DNA of 64,000 nucleotides, from the NCBI GenBank assembly GCA_913055915.1, contig CAJXKL010000002.1:1-64000 (forward strand). The letters run 5' to 3'. Position 1 is the stretch's first letter; every line of letters starts with the position of its first letter. The DNA is from an uncultured Candidatus Nemicrothrix sp. (GTDB lineage Bacteria; Actinomycetota; Acidimicrobiia; Acidimicrobiales; MedAcidi-G1). The position numbers and the translations under genes are program-made. This document shows, one piece after another, positions 1 to 8,156 of this stretch. The notes beneath the pieces were generated by a model that searched no databases, was not told the origin of the DNA, and saw only the letters and a list, made by a program, of their open reading frames with translations.

Positions 1-823
1 CGATCTGCCAGTGGCTGGGGAGGGTGCAGGCGAACTCCTCGAACAGGTGGGTGGTGTTCACCGACCGGTAGTCGCGGAAGGTCGAGAGTAGGCCTATGCC
101 GACGTTGATCGTGCCGTCGCCTACCGGGAAGATCCACCCATATCCGGGCATGGTGGTGCCCCTGCGGTCCCTGACGTCAAGCGCCGACTCGATCCACGGA
201 TCGTCATGCATCGGGCTCTCGAAGTAACCCCGGATGGCCATGCCCATCGGGTAGGAGCGGTCGCGTGAAGTTCCAAGCGCCCTGCCGAAGCGTGAGTTGG
301 CACCGTCTGCCACGACCACGAATCGCGCAAGGGTCGGCCTTTCGACGCCGGTCTCCCGGTCGACAACGACTGCTCCCGAAATGCGACCTGACCCCGTCGG
401 ATCGGAGCCGTCTACGGGCTGGTTGGCCTCGATGGGCCTGACGGCATCTGTTCCCTCGAGCAGGGTTGCTCCTGCAAGCACGGCGTGCCGGGCGACGAAC
501 GTGTCCAGGTCGGAGCGGCGAATCACAAAGCCGTAGGACGGGAATACGGGATGGTTGGGCCATCCCATCTCTAAGGTGCGCTCATGGGCGACGACCCGGA
601 GCCCGTCGAAGCGGTGGTAGCGCTCAAGGTGCTCGCCAAGGCCCATCGCTTCGAGTTGGTGGACCGCCCGCGGTGTAAGGGCATCGCCACAGGTCTTCTC
701 ACGGGGGAACACCTTGCGCTCGACAACGACCGTGTCGAGGCCGGCGCTGGCTGCCCAGTAGGCGGTTGCCGCCCCCGCTGGTCCGCCACCGATGACCAAC
801 AGGTCGTGGACGTGGTCAGGCAT
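1..823 (-). CDS. Geranylgeranyl reductase family FAD-dependent oxidoreductase (partial, C-terminus off the window)
   Basis: Reading leftwards from an ATG at 823, 274 residues are visible before the window ends. Residues 10-19 read VIGGGPAGAA, the dinucleotide-binding loop of FAD enzymes. A CGD motif near residue 48 follows EREK-type sequence typical of the geranylgeranyl reductase / halogenase-like family, and VVVADGANS further on is the second FAD-contact motif. Family members saturate isoprenoid chains of archaeal-type lipids, chlorophyll or, as MenJ, menaquinone. Next to respiratory operons in a menaquinone-using actinobacterium the MenJ-type role is the best guess (inference). It lies 65 bp downstream of, and in the same direction as, the cytochrome c gene. 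Confidence 0.85.
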   Translation of the reverse strand, partial: MPDHVHDLLVIGGGPAGAATAYWAASAGLDTVVVERKVFPREKTCGDALTPRAVHQLEAMGLGEHLERYHRFDGLRVVAHERTLEMGWPNHPVFPSYGFVIRRSDLDTFVARHAVLAGATLLEGTDAVRPIEANQPVDGSDPTGSGRISGAVVVDRETGVERPTLARFVVVADGANSRFGRALGTSRDRSYPMGMAIRGYFESPMHDDPWIESALDVRDRRGTTMPGYGWIFPVGDGTINVGIGLLSTFRDYRSVNTTHLFEEFACTLPSHWQI

Positions 824-888
824 GACTGGAGGATCCTGTGTAGGCGGGGATCATGTCGGCCTCCCGGATAGGAGAGCCTGTCACTGGC

Positions 889-1665
889 TCAGCCGGTCGC
901 CAACTGGTCGTCTGTTCCGAACGAGGCAGACCGCAACAGGTTGAGAACCTCGTCGACTGTGACGGTTTCGGGATCGAGGTGGCCCTCGAGGTCCATGTCG
1001 CCCGAGTGGATGGCCTCGTCCATGGCTTCGGCAAGGCTTTCATCGAACTCGGAGTGGCTCAGGTGGGCTCGCTCGTAGAGCACCACCCCGATCAACTCCT
1101 CTGTTGTCAGGGCGGCACCGAAGCCGGGCATTCCGCCAGCCACCACACGGCCGGTGGCTTCGTCTCCGTACGGGTTGCCGAGGCCCACACCGGTCGATCC
1201 TGACACGACCCAGACGATGTGTTCGGCAGGCGTCGGGAACGTGGCGAGCATCTCATCTTCTGTCATTGCCGGTCCGGCACCACCCTCGCCACCGGCTCCG
1301 TGGCAGGCGGCACAGCTTGCTTCGTAGACGTGGGCGCCGTCGGCGAGTAGCCCGGCTGAGCCGGACTCGGGGGGCCGTTCAAGGGTTCCCACGTAGGTGA
1401 TAGCCCAGATCGGCAGCAGGATCAGCGTGCTTGCGGCCCACCACGGGATCTTCTTCCGACCGGTAGCCGCAGCGTTGTACGGAGCCGCCGGTGCGGAGGG
1501 GGTCGGCTCTGCCGGTTCAGGCACGCTGGGTGCCTCGGCAGCGGCCGGGACGGAAGCGGAGCCAGCTGTCGAAGCCGGGTCGGCAGCCTTCTCTGTCGGC
1601 TCGTCGGCGGTGGAGCCGCGGGCTTCGCGTGAGCGCTTCAGGAGGTGCTCGGGAATCTCAGTCAA
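889..1665 (-). CDS. Membrane-anchored monoheme cytochrome c
   Basis: 258 residues. Residues 1-70 are a Pro/Ala/Glu-rich cytoplasmic region, residues 75-92 a single membrane span, and the rest an exported c-type domain with the haem site CAACH (C118, C121, H122). A later GGMPGFG motif probably gives the axial methionine. The start is TTG at 1665. It is supported because the protein then begins MTEIPEHLLKRS, almost identical to the ATG-started N-terminus of the cytochrome b subunit at 3711. Its C-terminal pattern GGMPGFG...L-T-x-E...YER recurs in the second haem domain of the diheme cytochrome at 5430, so the two are likely related. Probable role: electron carrier for the Rieske/cytochrome b complex encoded divergently. 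Confidence 0.85.
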   Translation of the reverse strand: MTEIPEHLLKRSREARGSTADEPTEKAADPASTAGSASVPAAAEAPSVPEPAEPTPSAPAAPYNAAATGRKKIPWWAASTLILLPIWAITYVGTLERPPESGSAGLLADGAHVYEASCAACHGAGGEGGAGPAMTEDEMLATFPTPAEHIVWVVSGSTGVGLGNPYGDEATGRVVAGGMPGFGAALTTEELIGVVLYERAHLSHSEFDESLAEAMDEAIHSGDMDLEGHLDPETVTVDEVLNLLRSASFGTDDQLATG

Positions 1666-1993
1666 CGTGGTCTCCGGGGCGACGTGGTGTTCGGTTCAGT
1701 CGGTGTGCGGTGGGCCCGACACCGACCGCTGATCGGACAGTTGCAGGCTAGCTGGCACTGTAGGTCGTCCGGCGCCGATCCGGACAAGCCAGATGGTCTG
1801 TGTCCGGGTAGTCGCAACGTGCCCGGTGTGGTAGACACACCGTCTGTGCAGGGGTGCCACGACGGGATCAACGGAGGGTCCCGGAGTCCCTGGACCACCC
1901 ACTAGCATGGGGCGGGCACAGCGCTTGTGCATCGCTTCACTAAGTCGCTGCAACCACCCAGTCGCCGAGACCTGCCGAGGAGGAGCCTGAACG
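1666..1993. promoter_or_regulatory. Divergent intergenic region between cytochrome c and the bc operon
   Basis: 328 bp with no convincing gene. It must hold promoters for both directions. On the plus strand TAGCAT at 1903-1908 fits a TANNNT -10 box but no good -35 is seen 16-18 bp upstream. A GAGGAGG-like ribosome site at about 1978-1984 serves the ATG at 1994. No clear inverted repeat or operator was recognised. Confidence 0.45.
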
Positions 1994-2449
1994 ATGGTCG
2001 CGTTCGTTGTATCCGTCATCGTGCTGGCTCTCATGGTCGCCGGCGCCGGTGCATACCGTGACCGCTGCCCCGCCGACAAGGACTTCACCTGGGGCGAGGC
2101 CATGCTCTTCGCCACCTACGTTTTCATGATCATGTTCTGGGTCTACGGCGTTGTCCCACACCAGTGGCTGACCTGGGCGGACAGCGAACTCAACTGGCGC
2201 CCTGACCGCTTCCTCGTCGGACCGTCGCTGCCGTGGACCGGCGAACAGGGCATCGTCGAGTGGGTCCTTCCCTTCACCATGACCTACGAGGTGATCCGCG
2301 ACATCGTCGCTGTGATCATCTACCTCGTCGGCATCGGCGGCAACGCCGTGCTCTGGAAGAAGTGGCAGAACCGGGGCGCAGAGGTTGCCGAACCCACACC
2401 AACCTCCGAATACGGCCGGCCGCTGGTACGCGAGGGGGCCGGAACATGA
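1994..2449 (+). CDS. Small membrane protein of the Rieske/cytochrome b operon, unknown function
   Basis: 151 residues, ATG preceded by a strong GAGGAGG site. Three hydrophobic stretches are visible: about residues 3-21, 33-52 and 88-114. They are followed by a charged cytoplasmic tail. I do not recognise a family. It is first in the operon and its stop overlaps the ferredoxin start (ATGA at 2446-2449), so the two are probably made together. A role as a membrane partner for the ferredoxin, or as an accessory subunit of the quinol-oxidising complex, is inference from position only. Confidence 0.75.
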   Translation: MVAFVVSVIVLALMVAGAGAYRDRCPADKDFTWGEAMLFATYVFMIMFWVYGVVPHQWLTWADSELNWRPDRFLVGPSLPWTGEQGIVEWVLPFTMTYEVIRDIVAVIIYLVGIGGNAVLWKKWQNRGAEVAEPTPTSEYGRPLVREGAGT

Positions 2450-2862
2450 GCGTCATCGACGCCAACCCGGCACATCCGATGTTTGTCGACGACTACACAC
2501 TTCGCGAGGTCGATGCCGCCTGGATGGCCACGGCGGTGAAGCTCAAGCAGTTCATCCACATTGACCAGTCCGAGTGCATCATGTGCGAGGGCTGCGTCGA
2601 CATCTGCCCCTGGAAGTGCATCCACATGGTCAGCCCCGACGTCATCGTCGAGGCGGTCGGAACCGGAATGCCCGGCGACGACCCCAGCGACAACGTCATC
2701 TTCACCATCGACGACGACGTCTGCACCCGCTGCGCCCTGTGTGTCGATCGCTGTCCCACCGGTGTCATCATCCTCGGAAAGATGAGCGACCCACCGGCAG
2801 ACGGCGACGCACACCAACGCGCCAACAGCCATGGCTATGGCTACGGCATGCGCCTCGGCTGA
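2446..2862 (+). CDS. 2[4Fe-4S] dicluster ferredoxin
   Basis: 138 residues from the ATG at 2446, which overlaps the upstream stop. Two classic cluster motifs are present: C44-x2-C47-x2-C50-x3-C54-P and C93-x2-C96-x2-C99-x3-C103-P, as in 8Fe ferredoxins and NuoI-like proteins. About 33 residues lie between the two motifs, more than in minimal bacterial ferredoxins. The C-terminus is His/Gly/Tyr-rich. No membrane segment is seen, so it is probably cytoplasmic. Its place inside a Rieske/cytochrome b operon is unusual and suggests electron exchange with that complex or with the nearby complex I (inference). Confidence 0.88.
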   Translation: MSVIDANPAHPMFVDDYTLREVDAAWMATAVKLKQFIHIDQSECIMCEGCVDICPWKCIHMVSPDVIVEAVGTGMPGDDPSDNVIFTIDDDVCTRCALCVDRCPTGVIILGKMSDPPADGDAHQRANSHGYGYGMRLG

Positions 2863-2927
2863 TCGGCGGTAGGCGGGAACTATGCGCAACATGAACACCC
2901 ACACAGGTTCACAGGAGAACGACGACA

Positions 2928-3695
2928 GTGGTCGATAGCAACGGCAGCAAGCCGACCGGACAGGCGCTGGCAGAGCGCGTTCAGGGATCACAGACCTGGG
3001 GATCCATCTTCAGGCCCGGTTCCATCTTCCGGAAGGGCTACAGCGACAGCCCCCGGAACCGGTCATACGTGATCATGAACAGCGTCCTCTACCACCTGCA
3101 CCCTGTGAAGGTGAAGAGGCACGCCGTAAAGGTGAGCTACACGCTCTGCCTGGGCGGGTTGAGCTTCTTCCTGTTCATCCATCTCACGGTCACCGGCATC
3201 TTCCTGATGTTCTTCTACCGGCCCACAGCGGCCCAGGCGTGGAATGACATCCTGACACTCCAGACGTCGGTCGGCTTCGGCCTCCTCGTGCGCAACATGC
3301 ACCGGTGGGCTGCCCACCTCATGGTCCTCTCGGTGTTTCTCCACATGGCCCGGGTCTTCTACCACGGCGCCTACAAGCCGCCTCGGGAGTTCAACTGGGT
3401 GGTAGGGGTGATGCTGCTGCAGCTCACCCTGCTTCTCTCGTTCACCGGGTACCTGCTGCCCTGGGACCAGCTGGCGCTCTGGGCGGTGACAGTCGGTACC
3501 AACATGATGGGCTTCACGCCGGTGTTCGGGCCACAGGTGAGGTTCGTCCTCCTGGGCGGGGTCGAGATCGGCACCGACACCCTGCTGCGCTGGTACGTAC
3601 TCCACGTGCTGATGCTGCCCTTTGTGACCGTGATCTTCATGGCAATCCACTTCTGGCGCGTCCGCAAGGACGGCGGCATCTCCGGACCGCTCTAG
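2928..3695 (+). CDS. Cytochrome b, N-terminal (cytochrome b6-like) subunit of the quinol:cytochrome c oxidoreductase
   Basis: 255 residues from GTG at 2928, with an AGGAGA site 11 bp before it. It carries four haem-ligating histidines in two helices, H125/H139 (13 residues between) and H226/H241 (14 between). The 14-residue spacing in the second pair is the cytochrome b6 pattern, against 13 in mitochondrial-type cytochrome b. C74 in the CLGG motif aligns with the cysteine that binds haem c_n in b6f complexes. The C-terminus RKDGGISGPL resembles the end of plant b6. It contains the Qi-side region and haem-bearing helices. The remaining helices are on the next gene. Confidence 0.93.
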   Translation: MVDSNGSKPTGQALAERVQGSQTWGSIFRPGSIFRKGYSDSPRNRSYVIMNSVLYHLHPVKVKRHAVKVSYTLCLGGLSFFLFIHLTVTGIFLMFFYRPTAAQAWNDILTLQTSVGFGLLVRNMHRWAAHLMVLSVFLHMARVFYHGAYKPPREFNWVVGVMLLQLTLLLSFTGYLLPWDQLALWAVTVGTNMMGFTPVFGPQVRFVLLGGVEIGTDTLLRWYVLHVLMLPFVTVIFMAIHFWRVRKDGGISGPL

Positions 3696-3710
3696 GCCAG
3701 GGACACGACG

Positions 3711-4466
3711 ATGACTGAAATCCCCGAACACCTGCGCAAGCGTGCCGAAGAGGCCCGCCAGAAGGCTGCGGCGGCATCCGGCGCCGACAAGCCAGCCGAC
3801 GCGGCCCCATCCGAGACGACAGCCCCCGATGCCGAATCCGGCGGTTCAACCGAAGGCCGAATCCCGGTTCACCTGCTCGACCGCAGCAAGGCAGTAGCCA
3901 ACCAACCGGCTCCAGACGCCGATCCGGCTCCGGCCGGTGGCGGAACACCCGCGCCGAGCAGCGGCCCCGACGGGCACAACCAGCGCCTCCTCACCGTCGT
4001 CAAGTCCGGCTCGATCCAGGACGCCAAGTCGGTTCCCCAGGACAAGGTGCACGTCTGGCCCCACCTGCTGGTGGCTGAGTTCCTGGCAGCCCTGGCCGTC
4101 ACCCTGTTCCTGCTGGCGTTCTCGATCTTCGTCAACGCACCCCTGCTCGACCTGGCGAACTTCAACCAGACCCCCAACCCGTCAAAGGCACCCTGGTACT
4201 TCCTCGGACTCCAGGAGATGCTCACCATGTTCCACCCGATGGTGGCGGGCGTGACCATCCCCGGTATCGGCCTCATCCTCCTGGCGATGGCGCCCTACAT
4301 CGACAAGAACCCCTCCAAGGCACCCGAGGACCGCAAGTTCGCCATCTCGCTCATGACAGTCCACCTAATGTTCTGGGCCGTCCTCGTGATGATCGGCTCG
4401 TTCTTCCGCGGCCCCGGCTTCAACTTCATCTTCCCATGGACCAGCGGCCTGTTCTTCGAACTGTGA
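3711..4466 (+). CDS. Cytochrome b, C-terminal (subunit IV-like) subunit
   Basis: 251 residues. Residues 1-112 are a hydrophilic Ala/Pro/Glu-rich extension absent from b6f subunit IV. Residues 117-251 carry three membrane helices. The Qo-site loop reads NPSKAPWYFLGLQEML at about 157-172, so the usual PEWY becomes APWY. The N-terminus MTEIPEHLRKR closely matches the monoheme cytochrome c at 1665, and a second copy, RIPVHLLDRS, occurs at residues 50-59. It follows the b6-like gene by 15 bp and completes the split cytochrome b. Confidence 0.92.
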   Translation: MTEIPEHLRKRAEEARQKAAAASGADKPADAAPSETTAPDAESGGSTEGRIPVHLLDRSKAVANQPAPDADPAPAGGGTPAPSSGPDGHNQRLLTVVKSGSIQDAKSVPQDKVHVWPHLLVAEFLAALAVTLFLLAFSIFVNAPLLDLANFNQTPNPSKAPWYFLGLQEMLTMFHPMVAGVTIPGIGLILLAMAPYIDKNPSKAPEDRKFAISLMTVHLMFWAVLVMIGSFFRGPGFNFIFPWTSGLFFEL

Positions 4467-4519
4467 TGTCCATGCCCACCCACCTCGCGGCCTCAGGCCG
4501 GAACCCCGGGAGCTGATCC

Positions 4520-5395
4520 GTGGTAGTCGTGATCCCAATCGTCCTGCTCGTGGCGCTCGCAGGGGTGCTGCTTGTAGGAACATCCCGGCGACGTGAACAA
4601 AGGGCGGCCGGCCTGTCCCGCGAGGCCCGTCGCAGCGACAAGGCCAGCCTCGTCCTTTCGGCAGGTGACGGCGACACTGCCCCAACTGGCCGCCAGGTGG
4701 AACAGGAAGCCATCGCAACCAGGAAGGTGGTAGACGCACCGGTCGTCGAGTCGGCACCCGCCGAGCCGTTCGTGGCACCCGACCCGCTGGCCCTGGGCGT
4801 GTCCCGCCGGCAGTTCTTCAATCGCAGCATCGTGGGCATGATGGGCCTCGGCCTCTCCGGCTTCGGCGGCACATGCATAGCCTTCCTCTGGCCACAGGGC
4901 GTGAGCGGCTTCGGCTCCAAGATCAAGGTCGGCAACATGATCGAGCTTCTGGCCGAGATCAAGGACAAGAACGGCTTCGTCTACAGGCCCGAAGGCCGAA
5001 TGTGGATCACCGCGTATCCGAACGGCGCCGTGGAAAAAGCCCGGACGGCCTACTCCTCACCTGAGTTGACCGGCATGGCGGCCGGGGTCGAGAGCGGATT
5101 CGAGAGCGGGGTCGTCGCCCTGTACCAGAAGTGCCCCCACCTGGGCTGTCGGGTACCCGAGTGCGTGTCGTCGCAGTGGTTCGAGTGCCCCTGCCACGGT
5201 TCCCAGTTCAACCAGGTCGGAGAAAAGCGCGGAGGACCCTCACCGAGGGGCATGGACCGGTTCGCCATGACCGTGGCCGACGGCGTGCTCACGGTTGACA
5301 CCGGCACGATCGTCCAGGGACCCCCCATCGGAACCAACACCACCGGCCAGGAGGCCGAGGGTCCGCACTGCATAGGCGCCGCCGGCGGCCACTAG
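4520..5395 (+). CDS. Rieske [2Fe-2S] iron-sulfur protein
   Basis: 291 residues from GTG at 4520. An N-terminal hydrophobic segment (about residues 1-19) is followed by a charged linker. A second segment follows SRRQFFN near residue 96, which looks like a twin-arginine signal anchor. The C-terminal Rieske domain has box I CPHLGC (C205, H207, C210) and box II CPCHGS (C223, C225, H226). These give the 2Cys/2His cluster ligands and the C210-C225 disulfide. This subunit carries electrons from the Qo site to cytochrome c. The double membrane anchor resembles the multi-span Rieske proteins of other actinobacteria. Confidence 0.95.
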   Translation: MVVVIPIVLLVALAGVLLVGTSRRREQRAAGLSREARRSDKASLVLSAGDGDTAPTGRQVEQEAIATRKVVDAPVVESAPAEPFVAPDPLALGVSRRQFFNRSIVGMMGLGLSGFGGTCIAFLWPQGVSGFGSKIKVGNMIELLAEIKDKNGFVYRPEGRMWITAYPNGAVEKARTAYSSPELTGMAAGVESGFESGVVALYQKCPHLGCRVPECVSSQWFECPCHGSQFNQVGEKRGGPSPRGMDRFAMTVADGVLTVDTGTIVQGPPIGTNTTGQEAEGPHCIGAAGGH

Positions 5396-5429
5396 GCCCG
5401 CCCCGTCAGGAGACCAACGAGACAACCCG

Positions 5430-6620
5430 ATGATCCTCGCAGCAAGCACACAACGCACAGTCGGCCTGGTGCTGGCCGTTCTCGTGATGGTCGGGCTCGT
5501 CGTATACATGCTCTTCAACTTCCGTATCGGAAAGCGCGAGGTCGGCTCCGAGATCGACCTGGCTGCCAACCGGACACCCCATGTCGACGACCTCGAGCTG
5601 GAAACCAGGGTGCTCGATCGGAGTCTCGCCTGGTCGCTCGTCACGCTCGCAGCCATCTCTCTGGTACTGCCCATGTACTGGCTGATGGAACCGGCCCGAC
5701 AGGAGAACGCAGCCATCGACTGGGTCGGCCGCTTCGAGGTTAAGGGTGCCAGAATCTTCGAGGACGGTTGCGCCAACTGCCACGGACCAGGCGGTGTCGG
5801 TGGGGTGGCGGCCTTCACCATCGCGGACCCTGATGGCCAGTTCGTGGCCCAGGTCGAGTGGAAGGCGCCCGCACTAACAACGGCCCTCTCCCGCTTCAGC
5901 GAGGCAGAGGTAACCGACATCCTCAACTACGGCCGTCCGGGCACCCCGATGCCGGCCTGGGGCCTGTCCGGCGGTGGCCCGCTGACCACCCAACAGGTCG
6001 AACAGCTTGTCGTGTACCTGCGGTCCATCCAGCTAGACCAGGACGCTGCTACGGCCGAGATCAACTCAGGTATCCGAGCCGGGGTAGGGGCCGTGGTAAC
6101 GGCAGCCGATCCGTCCCTAACCGATCGCGATGACGTCGACGCAGCAATCGACACATGGCTCGAAGGTGCAACCGATCCGGCCAGTGACGACTACCTGTTG
6201 TACGGTGAACTTCTCTTCAACAACGCTTCGGCACAGGACGCCAACAACTGTGCCCGCTGCCATACCCCCGGCTTCTCCTTCGGGGCGACCAGCGAGGCCG
6301 CCACAGCCGACCTGCTCGAGGCGTGGCCGCGGCTGGCCGAGTCCGGGATACTCACCGGTTGGCAGCCTGGAGCAGGCCACGTGGGCCCTGACCTTGCCGG
6401 TGTCGAGGCCCACTTCTCAACGAGCCAGCGGCAGTCCGAGTTCATCCGCGCCGGGTCCGAGGTGGGCATCGGCTTCGGCAACGCACGGACCGGCTCGGGC
6501 GGCATGCCCGGATACGGCGGACGGGTCGATGATCTCGACGTGATCGGAACCGTCGAGCGCAGCCAGCTGCTCACGCCTGAACAGATTGACGCCATCGTGG
6601 CCTACGAGAGGAGCCTCTGA
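5430..6620 (+). CDS. Membrane-anchored diheme cytochrome c of the bc operon
   Basis: 396 residues. Two membrane spans lie near residues 9-28 and 66-85. Two c-type domains follow, with haem sites CANCH (C114, C117, H118) and CARCH (C274, C277, H278). Motifs MPAWG and GGMPGYG after each are likely axial-methionine sites. A diheme cytochrome fused to or associated with the bc complex is the rule in actinobacterial bcc-aa3 supercomplexes (QcrC), and this protein probably fills that role with a different topology. Its stop overlaps the next start by one base. Confidence 0.9.
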   Translation: MILAASTQRTVGLVLAVLVMVGLVVYMLFNFRIGKREVGSEIDLAANRTPHVDDLELETRVLDRSLAWSLVTLAAISLVLPMYWLMEPARQENAAIDWVGRFEVKGARIFEDGCANCHGPGGVGGVAAFTIADPDGQFVAQVEWKAPALTTALSRFSEAEVTDILNYGRPGTPMPAWGLSGGGPLTTQQVEQLVVYLRSIQLDQDAATAEINSGIRAGVGAVVTAADPSLTDRDDVDAAIDTWLEGATDPASDDYLLYGELLFNNASAQDANNCARCHTPGFSFGATSEAATADLLEAWPRLAESGILTGWQPGAGHVGPDLAGVEAHFSTSQRQSEFIRAGSEVGIGFGNARTGSGGMPGYGGRVDDLDVIGTVERSQLLTPEQIDAIVAYERSL

Positions 6621-7630
6621 TGAGTGCATTCGTCATGCTCGCAGGCCTCGCCTACAACCCGCACATCGCCGGGATCCTCATCGTGGCAACGGGCGTAGTT
6701 GTTCTCATTGGATCCGTGTGGCTGCTGCTTGCCACCAACTCTGGCATAAGGGTCGGAACGCTGCTGGCCGTAACCGCCCTCATGGGGTGGATGTTCATCA
6801 TGGGGTCCACCTGGTGGATGTATGGCAAGGGCTGGCAGGGGAACAGTCCCGCATGGATCACCGTTGACATCAACGTCGGTGACCTGGGCGCGAGCGGCCT
6901 GCCAGAGGCCAGGCAGTTGCCCAACCCCCGCGACCTGCCGTCCGGCTACGAAATGGTCGTGTCCTCAGGCGACACCAGGGCCGTAGCCGAATACGGCTCG
7001 CTCCCAACAGCCGACGAGTACCCTGACCTTCCCGTTGACGAACTCCAGATGCTTCGTGCAGATCGTCAGGTACGCAACGAGACGGTCACCAGATCCGAGC
7101 TGGCGGCAGTCGCACCAGAGGTGACAGCCGCCGCGGGCCTCGGCAACCTCGGCGGCTGGCGACTGCTGGCGACCACCGAGGCCGGCGATGCCCAGGCCCA
7201 GGCAGTTGCCGACGTGCTTTCACACAGTGACCTCGGGTTCGACTCCAGCGGTGACTTCAAGCTGCTGGACGCCTTTACCATGGGCGGCAAACCGACGCTG
7301 CCCAAGGATCCGAACCGGTGGGACCGCATCAGCCTCTGGGTCTTCAACTCTGCCCGCATTACCAACCCGGTCAAGTACACGGTCGTCCAGTTGCAGTCGG
7401 TAGTCGACCAGCCGACCATTCCCGGTGAGGCACCGCCACGGCCTGTCGCAGATGCCGATGAGCCCGTTGTCTCGGTGATCATGGTCCGGGACCTGGGCAG
7501 CGTCAGGCTCCGACCGGCACTCGTCACCATCGGATCGCTTCTGGTCTTCCTCGCCCTCTGCCATTGGCTCCATGTCCGTGACAAGGAGGTCATGGCACGG
7601 CGCAGGGAGTTCGAAGCGGCAGGAGCCTGA
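6620..7630 (+). CDS. Unknown membrane protein between the bc and nuo genes
   Basis: 336 residues. Two N-terminal membrane spans (about 16-38 and 44-66) and one near the C-terminus (about 302-321) enclose roughly 230 residues that would lie on one side of the membrane. The end is short and basic (ARRREFEAAG). No cysteine-haem or metal motif is seen and I recognise no family. It shares an ATGA-type overlap with the diheme cytochrome and ends 49 bp before nuoA, so it is co-transcribed with both complexes. A possible accessory or assembly subunit of the bc complex (inference). Confidence 0.75.
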   Translation: MSAFVMLAGLAYNPHIAGILIVATGVVVLIGSVWLLLATNSGIRVGTLLAVTALMGWMFIMGSTWWMYGKGWQGNSPAWITVDINVGDLGASGLPEARQLPNPRDLPSGYEMVVSSGDTRAVAEYGSLPTADEYPDLPVDELQMLRADRQVRNETVTRSELAAVAPEVTAAAGLGNLGGWRLLATTEAGDAQAQAVADVLSHSDLGFDSSGDFKLLDAFTMGGKPTLPKDPNRWDRISLWVFNSARITNPVKYTVVQLQSVVDQPTIPGEAPPRPVADADEPVVSVIMVRDLGSVRLRPALVTIGSLLVFLALCHWLHVRDKEVMARRREFEAAGA

Positions 7631-7679
7631 TCCGTGGTGGCCGCCTGTAGAGCCGCTCGCCGGCGGCCGGGAGGTTGAC

Positions 7680-8156
7680 GTGCTCGGCCAGTACCTGCCC
7701 CTTGTGTTCCTCTTTGCGCTGGCGTTCCTCTTTGCTGCACTGAGCTTCTTCGCCTCACGGCTGCTGGCTCCACGCAGCCCCAACGACAAGAAGGAAGCCC
7801 CGTACGAGTGCGGGATAATTCCAGGGCGTGAAGCACCTGAGCGCTTCCCGGTGCGCTTCTTCCTGGTGGCGATGATCTTCATCGTGTTCGACATCGAGAT
7901 CATCTTCTTCTACCCCTGGGCGATAGCGCACGGCGAGATCGGACTGTTCGGCCTCGTGTCCGTGTTCATCTTCTCGTTCGCCGTGTTCGAGTCGTTCGTC
8001 TACCTGATCGGCAACGGTGCCCTCGAGTGGGGACCGCTCAGCCGTGAAGCACCGGGCGGGGGTGTCGTGTCGGCAGGTCGCACCTCGTCGACAACGGTGT
8101 CGCGTGCAGGTATCCGCCAGGTGGGCCTCGAGGGACGACCCAGGGGCAACGCCTGA
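7680..8156 (+). CDS. nuoA: NADH-quinone oxidoreductase subunit A (complex I-1)
   Basis: 158 residues from GTG at 7680, chosen because GGAGG sits 5 bp upstream; the open frame runs further up but overlaps the previous gene. Three membrane spans. It has the family signature YECG followed by [13 protein letters not shown], which includes the conserved Asp and Glu of the NuoA helix. The C-terminal tail of about 30 residues is longer than usual. First gene of the 14-gene nuo operon, overlapping nuoB by one base. Confidence 0.95.
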   Translation: MLGQYLPLVFLFALAFLFAALSFFASRLLAPRSPNDKKEAPYECGIIPGREAPERFPVRFFLVAMIFIVFDIEIIFFYPWAIAHGEIGLFGLVSVFIFSFAVFESFVYLIGNGALEWGPLSREAPGGGVVSAGRTSSTTVSRAGIRQVGLEGRPRGNA

